DNA of 64,000 bases from Candidatus Thorarchaeota archaeon (lineage in GTDB: Archaea > Asgardarchaeota > Thorarchaeia > Thorarchaeales > Thorarchaeaceae): positions 1 to 64,000 of the forward strand of contig RDOF01000012.1 of assembly GCA_011365025.1 (NCBI GenBank), in the 5' to 3' direction. Shown piece after piece: positions 60,301-64,000 of the stretch. The notes beneath the pieces are model-generated. The model made no database searches, was not told where the DNA came from, and was given only the letters and a program-made list of their open reading frames with translations. Every line of letters starts with the position of its first letter. Positions within the stretch are counted from its first letter, which is position 1. A program made the translations under genes and the position numbers.

Positions 60301-63300
60301 TGCGAGACAGGAGAGCAGGATGTTCATAGGGTAGTAGGACACCAAGAGGAATGCGATTAGGATTGCTGATGAAACACTAAAGACAATCCAAGCTGCAGAT
60401 CTTGCCTTGGGAATAGAGAATCGCACTAGTAAAGCTTCGGTCCAAAAGAAGCCGAGAATGGAAACTAGAATGTCCGAAGAGAAGAGGTAGAAGTTCCAGA
60501 AAATAAAGGCAGAAAATGCACTTGTGCCAAGTAGTGAGAGGGTATCCTTTCGAATCTGCTCAGGTACGGAGAAAGCTGTAATCAAGGATATTGTGAATGC
60601 TGAAAGCAAAACCTTGGATACCGGATCGATAGGCACGACATAAATTGCCAACAGGATGATGCTGCAGAGTAAAACGGCTATAGCAAGGTTGCGAGTGAAA
60701 GTGAAATCGATTAGAGGAGCAGCAAGGGCAAGCAAGAGCGAAGAGATGATTATTAGGAGCAGAGTAGACAGAACAAGATCCGGAAGTTGAAGTGCGAGAG
60801 CAAGGTCGGCTCCAAAGAGAATGCAGACTGCAATAGAAACTCCGCTCAAGATACGGCCGTATTCATTCTTCCTTAGCGCGAGCGCAGGGAGACAGAGTAT
60901 CAGGCTCATTACGACAAATGATGTCAATTGTAGCAGGCAGGGATTGGAATGGTAGACAAAGAGAGAAGGAAGCCAAAACAACACAGCAATCCCTGAGAAT
61001 AGTATTCCAAGAATGGCAGACGAAACAACAATGTAAATGGCCAAGTATACCGTAATAATTCGTAGCCCAAGCAGAAATGCGGCGCCAGCGGTTCTTATTC
61101 CATGGATGTATTGCCGGTATGCTACCGGGATTGGAGCAACGACCAAAACAAGTAGACAAAGCAGGAGGTCGAAGGTCAACAGGTAGGTCAATAGAATGGC
61201 GGAAGGAAGCACGAGAATGAGGTAGCCAAAACCGGCATATCGTGCCAGAGGCTCTAACACCTTAAGTGGCAAAAGCCCAACACCAATGACCAAAGCGCCC
61301 GTCAACAGACTTGCAGGCCAATGGAGGAAGGCTTGAGAAAAGTAACTGACTTGAAGTGCTGCCAAAGCAATCAAGACTATCCAAAGAGCGGGGTATAAGA
61401 TGGGTTTGATGCGGTCAGGAAACAAACTGCGTGTCAAGCTCAAGATGAGGAGGAGGGCCACCGCAGAAGCAAGAATTCTGGTGGCAAGGTCGAAATGCGG
61501 AAGATAGAGAAACGTAAGAACACTCACGGCACAGGCAATTAATGACGCCCCTAAGGGCTTTAGATATCCGGGAGATTGCTCCCTAGAGCCGGCAACTGGC
61601 AGGTACAGCACAAGGAACAGGAATATAGACCAAGCTGCAACCAGCAGAAGATCATACTGCAAATAGGGAGCCAGAACAAACCAATTTAGCGTGATTAGCA
61701 GTGAAACGAGAATAATTGCCCAGGAATAAAGAATGAATTGTAAGGCAATTCTTGCGAGGTATTTCAAACCAGCGTACAGCTTCCTTCCTGCCATGCCAAG
61801 GGCATTGGAAATGGCCTTGGCTGCAATCTCGTACTCCTTGTAGAGCATTGGCACCGCAATAATCTGAGACACACTAATCAGCACGGACGACCGGAGTTCT
61901 GAAGGTACAAAGGTCGTAGTCAAGAGAAGATAGAAGGCACTGAAGGCGCACACCAAGTAGGGTGGAGCAAGATACGCTCGCCTGATACCGAGAAGCTGCA
62001 GCAGCACAACTCCGTATAGCCATAGGCTCGACAAGAGCAGGGAGAAGAGGATATCGTTTCCAAGAATGTAATGGAGGTTCCAGAAGCTGAACCCTCCAAG
62101 CAGGAGGAGGAGAGATGTCCAACCTATTGTCAACAGCAGAGTTCGCCTTTGTAGTCGTCTGAACGCAAGTGCTCCAACAGTGGCAATTATCGTAAAGGGC
62201 ATGGCAAAGGCCAATCCTAGAGAAAGGAAAGACCCAGGAAGGGTAATTAGGCTTGGATAGAAGTAAAACAGAACTAGGACTGACATTGCTAGGTCGCAAG
62301 CAACTCCTGTAATAACAGGATGTCCTAGAATCCAAGCTTTGATTCTCCTCAAAGAGCCAACAATAGATAGCCAGAGATTTCTCCAGAGGCGCCGAATAGT
62401 GCGGAATAGGCCAGTGATTCCGACGAGGAAAAGAACAGCTGAGAGCGCGACCGAGAGTACTAGCGGCCAGAGAAAGTGGACGGTCCAGAGAAAGGTTGTC
62501 AATGCGGCTAGGAAAACGACAAAGAACCCAATTACCCGAACCGCAATAGCTTCTGTCTCCCTTCTTATGCGCTCTGCCAAACGCAGGAAAACAGCGGATG
62601 GAGCGAGCACGAGAAGCGAGAAGATGAGAGCGAGTGGACCCATTAGAAGCAGAAAATCTGGATTGGAGGCCCAATCTGTCGTGCCTGCCATCCAGAGAAA
62701 CTGCCACGGAATCCCAATGGATATCTCAACCATGGCACAAGCGGAAAGTGCATTAGCCGCCTCTGTGGAGATAATCCATTCCGCAGGCGTGGACGTCTCA
62801 TCCGGCTTTGATATGCCCTCTTGAGCATCGCCGGTGAGAGATTCTGGATCGGCAAAGTATCTGCCATAGTAATCAGCTGACTTCCCCCTACGTATAAGCC
62901 AATTCTGAAGCCGCTTGGCTACCTGAGATAGAATCAGTAGTCCAATCCCCATGGCAATGGAAAAGGCAGTTGCAACCAGCAGTGTTTCAGATGTAATTGC
63001 AGTAGGAAGCCAACTCGAGGCATAGGTCCCAAATATGAAAGATAGGAGCAGAATGTTCAGAATCCCAAGAGTAGGATTCCTCAACTCATATTGTATGCCA
63101 ATGAGATATAGCGAAAACACGAGCAATGCAAGATAGAGAATCGTGGCCATATCCACAGCAAGCGATTGCAGGATTAGACATACTGCCACTGGCGCTGAGA
63201 AAAGAATCAACAAGCCAAGAATCCTCGATGTGGTAGTCCAGAAACGAAGAAACGCATCTATTCGTTTCCTCATGCTGTTGAGAAGAAGCAAGAGAACAAC

Positions 63301-63630
63301 CAGTTCAGCATGGATGCAAAATGCTGTGGCATGAATCGAATTCCAAAGAACCGCCAAAGATATGAAGGCTGCTCCTGAACAGAGAAAGACGAGGGAGTAC
63401 CCAATCAGTAATCTATGACGCCATATTAGAATCATACCAGCTAGTGCAAGACTAACCGAGGTAGCTAGGAGAGACTGAACAAGAAAGTCTTGGATAAATG
63501 GACTCAAAGCGAAGAAAGTTGCTAACCATACCGCAGCGGATATGATAGCTAGTACGATCACCAAAGCGAAAAGCTGAATTCTATCAGCCCATCGTTCAGC
63601 CCTTTCAAATCCTTCTTTCTCCATACGCAT
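57388..63630 (-). CDS. Giant polytopic membrane protein, unknown
   Basis: The 2080-residue protein is almost wholly hydrophobic, with on the order of 55 predicted membrane helices. They are separated by short basic loops (for example RRGKSADYYGRYF near 245). A short charged N-terminus (MRMEKEGFERAERWADRIQL) precedes the first helix. No catalytic or transport motif is seen. Internal periodicity suggests assembly from repeated helix blocks. DUF2339 proteins have a comparable many-helix style, but I cannot show homology. The start is ATG 63630 or 63624. Confidence 0.8.
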   Translation of the reverse strand: MRMEKEGFERAERWADRIQLFALVIVLAIISAAVWLATFFALSPFIQDFLVQSLLATSVSLALAGMILIWRHRLLIGYSLVFLCSGAAFISLAVLWNSIHATAFCIHAELVVLLLLLNSMRKRIDAFLRFWTTTSRILGLLILFSAPVAVCLILQSLAVDMATILYLALLVFSLYLIGIQYELRNPTLGILNILLLSFIFGTYASSWLPTAITSETLLVATAFSIAMGIGLLILSQVAKRLQNWLIRRGKSADYYGRYFADPESLTGDAQEGISKPDETSTPAEWIISTEAANALSACAMVEISIGIPWQFLWMAGTTDWASNPDFLLLMGPLALIFSLLVLAPSAVFLRLAERIRRETEAIAVRVIGFFVVFLAALTTFLWTVHFLWPLVLSVALSAVLFLVGITGLFRTIRRLWRNLWLSIVGSLRRIKAWILGHPVITGVACDLAMSVLVLFYFYPSLITLPGSFLSLGLAFAMPFTIIATVGALAFRRLQRRTLLLTIGWTSLLLLLGGFSFWNLHYILGNDILFSLLLSSLWLYGVVLLQLLGIRRAYLAPPYLVCAFSAFYLLLTTTFVPSELRSSVLISVSQIIAVPMLYKEYEIAAKAISNALGMAGRKLYAGLKYLARIALQFILYSWAIILVSLLITLNWFVLAPYLQYDLLLVAAWSIFLFLVLYLPVAGSREQSPGYLKPLGASLIACAVSVLTFLYLPHFDLATRILASAVALLLILSLTRSLFPDRIKPILYPALWIVLIALAALQVSYFSQAFLHWPASLLTGALVIGVGLLPLKVLEPLARYAGFGYLILVLPSAILLTYLLTFDLLLCLLVLVVAPIPVAYRQYIHGIRTAGAAFLLGLRIITVYLAIYIVVSSAILGILFSGIAVLFWLPSLFVYHSNPCLLQLTSFVVMSLILCLPALALRKNEYGRILSGVSIAVCILFGADLALALQLPDLVLSTLLLIIISSLLLALAAPLIDFTFTRNLAIAVLLCSIILLAIYVVPIDPVSKVLLSAFTISLITAFSVPEQIRKDTLSLLGTSAFSAFIFWNFYLFSSDILVSILGFFWTEALLVRFSIPKARSAAWIVFSVSSAILIAFLLVSYYPMNILLSCLALLELLVFEEKFAFIRTRSLNAYALVRACLICGIVFFSLSQLLIALSIAVTLESLLILSVLVASLTFYLSLSGSLTPLQKYLLSFAISLQISLLIFTLLWTTFQQPLITSVYVALFVTAPFFLFQSMRGPYTRSSWYVFVILAAGIAGFTWMLVASGVEAVLLLLTTSAFILSAGALYTPRGIKARRLAIIFTAASFLTMLEAIWLWASLSVLQLSQMIALVGASLIPLTSILFPALGVLEWDEFRGIWTSVSVIACIPLSCLLTAWDVFMMPLPPSLLLTAGTAFSSYSLFATPVIAYAEGRTGILKSERRFHIHWIPSVLGWGFLGAEIGLSLSGLLELAIGAGMLGSSLALFFLYSLMPDRSTRVFTATLLAFAASLAIIVWFFGVPLIDPPVLITLVILVVYAVSLPLTLAASIAALTWASIQFGRLLDAFVEVIRGIANFVERNIASFALAVPLVIGILVVWFLSLFEISPLLLGFNIRSALVLLSAFFLVVGGIYSLEGLVLDESVSDRLQYPSLGALAIGINGMLLSYLLPESMVSIILIENAVLLSASISMVCLGLLSYAYRKSSLGRRIFILLGFTLFLYVFTTLFWLVEASLLSSLWPSLLLFLAIEVPIFWEQVKSFLHHIADLGRFFATFLRKLGALIVDIFRKFGYYTWTFFSLVFVVVIGLLSRPFFSELIGTPPTGIFYEVPNFSIPLMILGLFSLLLAIVRRRVKSSFGIFSGMLSIVGLGISIVTLLFDIGHPYLSVFVAILGFCSSGLLVKGELELSPRWTKIFWVPMPLSLSALIFYFIGFEQLTLDAFSLAVLVSIFPSTTLYLLSTAFNWLDKKYREPLWLLLGLHSGATVYFLSYLAVSPPFSFLAGLYLAILTAVVVSSVVTFQKSRQLFYAFLFFSLTGFAYTSVLGSPLQSLSLAVAALLLFTSRYVKEIEAERPQLVYLRLAILLALICSIAAFVILSGLTMIFI

Positions 63631-63726
63631 CCCCGAGTTGTTCGAAATGCGCTCCTGAACCCACGCAGCAGTACATGTAGAAAATGAAGGCGCGCAGTAT
63701 TAAATTTGGCGACAATCTACTTAACC

Positions 63727-63769
63727 GATTCGTTGATGTAGTCGAATTCCCCATGACCATCAACGAATC
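63727..63769. promoter_or_regulatory. 12-bp inverted repeat in a divergent promoter
   Basis: GATTCGTTGATG (63727-63738) and CATCAACGAATC (63758-63769) are perfect inverted arms with 19 bases between. They lie between the giant membrane protein gene (minus) and the Zn-ribbon gene (plus), and a TATA-like CTTTTATCAG follows directly. An operator is likely. Confidence 0.55.
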
Positions 63770-63824
63770 CTTTTATCAGGAGGATGAGTATAACAGGATG
63801 AGTAAGTAATTCGAGGGGTAGAAT

Positions 63825-64000
63825 ATGCCGGAGAGAGTCGAGTGTCGGTATTGTGGCTCACTTAATGATACGGAATTGACTGAGTGTTCGAAATGTGGAG
63901 CAACTCTGGCTGACGCATTCAAAAGAGTTGTTTGCGATAGATGCGGGATACCTCTGCCCGATGGAACAGCTTCTGTGGGAAGGTGTGTGGTGTGTTCAAA
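63825..64000 (+). CDS. Zn-ribbon protein, cut by the right window edge
   Basis: From ATG 63825 (GAGGGG upstream) 58 codons are visible. They encode two short zinc ribbons: CRYCG...CSKCG, then CDRCG...CVVC. Zn ribbons of this kind commonly stand at the N-terminus of archaeal membrane or regulatory proteins. The remainder lies outside the window. Confidence 0.8.
   Translation, partial: MPERVECRYCGSLNDTELTECSKCGATLADAFKRVVCDRCGIPLPDGTASVGRCVVCS

Noticed and set aside
1..64000. tRNA, rRNA, CRISPR or insertion-sequence signals
   Set aside because: No cloverleaf with T-arm consensus, no regularly spaced repeats and no transposase motif were seen by eye; a covariance-model search could still find a divergent tRNA.

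Overview
The window looks like a chromosome segment of an Asgard archaeon, most probably of the Thorarchaeota type. Archaeal traits are two TFB genes, TATA elements about 25-30 bases before start sites, several GTG/TTG starts and Shine-Dalgarno-like GGAG/AGGTG sites. The Asgard assignment is inferred from a Ras/Rab-like small GTPase, large surface proteins with Ig-like and propeller repeats, SCP2-like proteins and an abundance of Zn-ribbon/membrane hybrids. I see no rRNA, tRNA, CRISPR array, insertion sequence or prophage. The window is mostly ordinary, densely packed chromosomal DNA with a few broken genes.

Layout. 1-4017 (minus): a two-gene EutA-like (actin/Hsp70-fold reactivase) operon followed by the start of another gene. 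4111-7434: a small DNA-binding protein with an 18-bp palindrome touching its start codon, a TPR protein, and three related small membrane proteins of which two look degraded. 7680-15213: ribbon-helix-helix protein, GyrI-like two-domain protein, ferredoxin-type aldo/keto reductase, a FAD-reductase gene remnant, three membrane proteins including DUF1614, a winged-helix regulator and a BtrH-like protein. 15297-20232: two SCP2-like proteins and a MoaD-like sulfur carrier, divergent from a 1211-aa fusion of aldehyde:ferredoxin oxidoreductase with an AMP-forming acyl-CoA ligase. These four genes share one promoter region and are the best candidate here for an undescribed pathway.

20239-32785: helix-hairpin-helix and DUF3788 proteins, a secreted protein with a caspase-like C-terminal domain, a surface-anchored DJ-1/PfpI protein, the small GTPase, a regulator, a single-chain aspartic protease built from two retropepsin-like halves, an MFS transporter, a TPR protein and cysS. 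32782-39185 (minus): a LarA-family protein and a two-gene operon whose products carry three copies of a ~270-residue module (beta-sandwich, second domain, Zn ribbon) that may resemble vesicle-adaptor appendages.

39395-42650: an iron(II) uptake operon feoA, split feoB, a membrane protein and feoC, under an operator of three alternating half-sites. 43055-45047: tandem TFB genes, the second apparently starting at an AUA codon. 45088-48191: Nudix hydrolase, a macrodomain gene translationally coupled to a possible second macrodomain gene, and a CoA-disulfide-reductase-type flavoprotein. 48418-63630: very large surface and membrane proteins (1836 and 2080 aa), a Zn-ribbon membrane protein, a receiver-only response regulator and an aminotransferase. 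The right edge cuts a Zn-ribbon gene whose divergent promoter region has a 12-bp inverted repeat.
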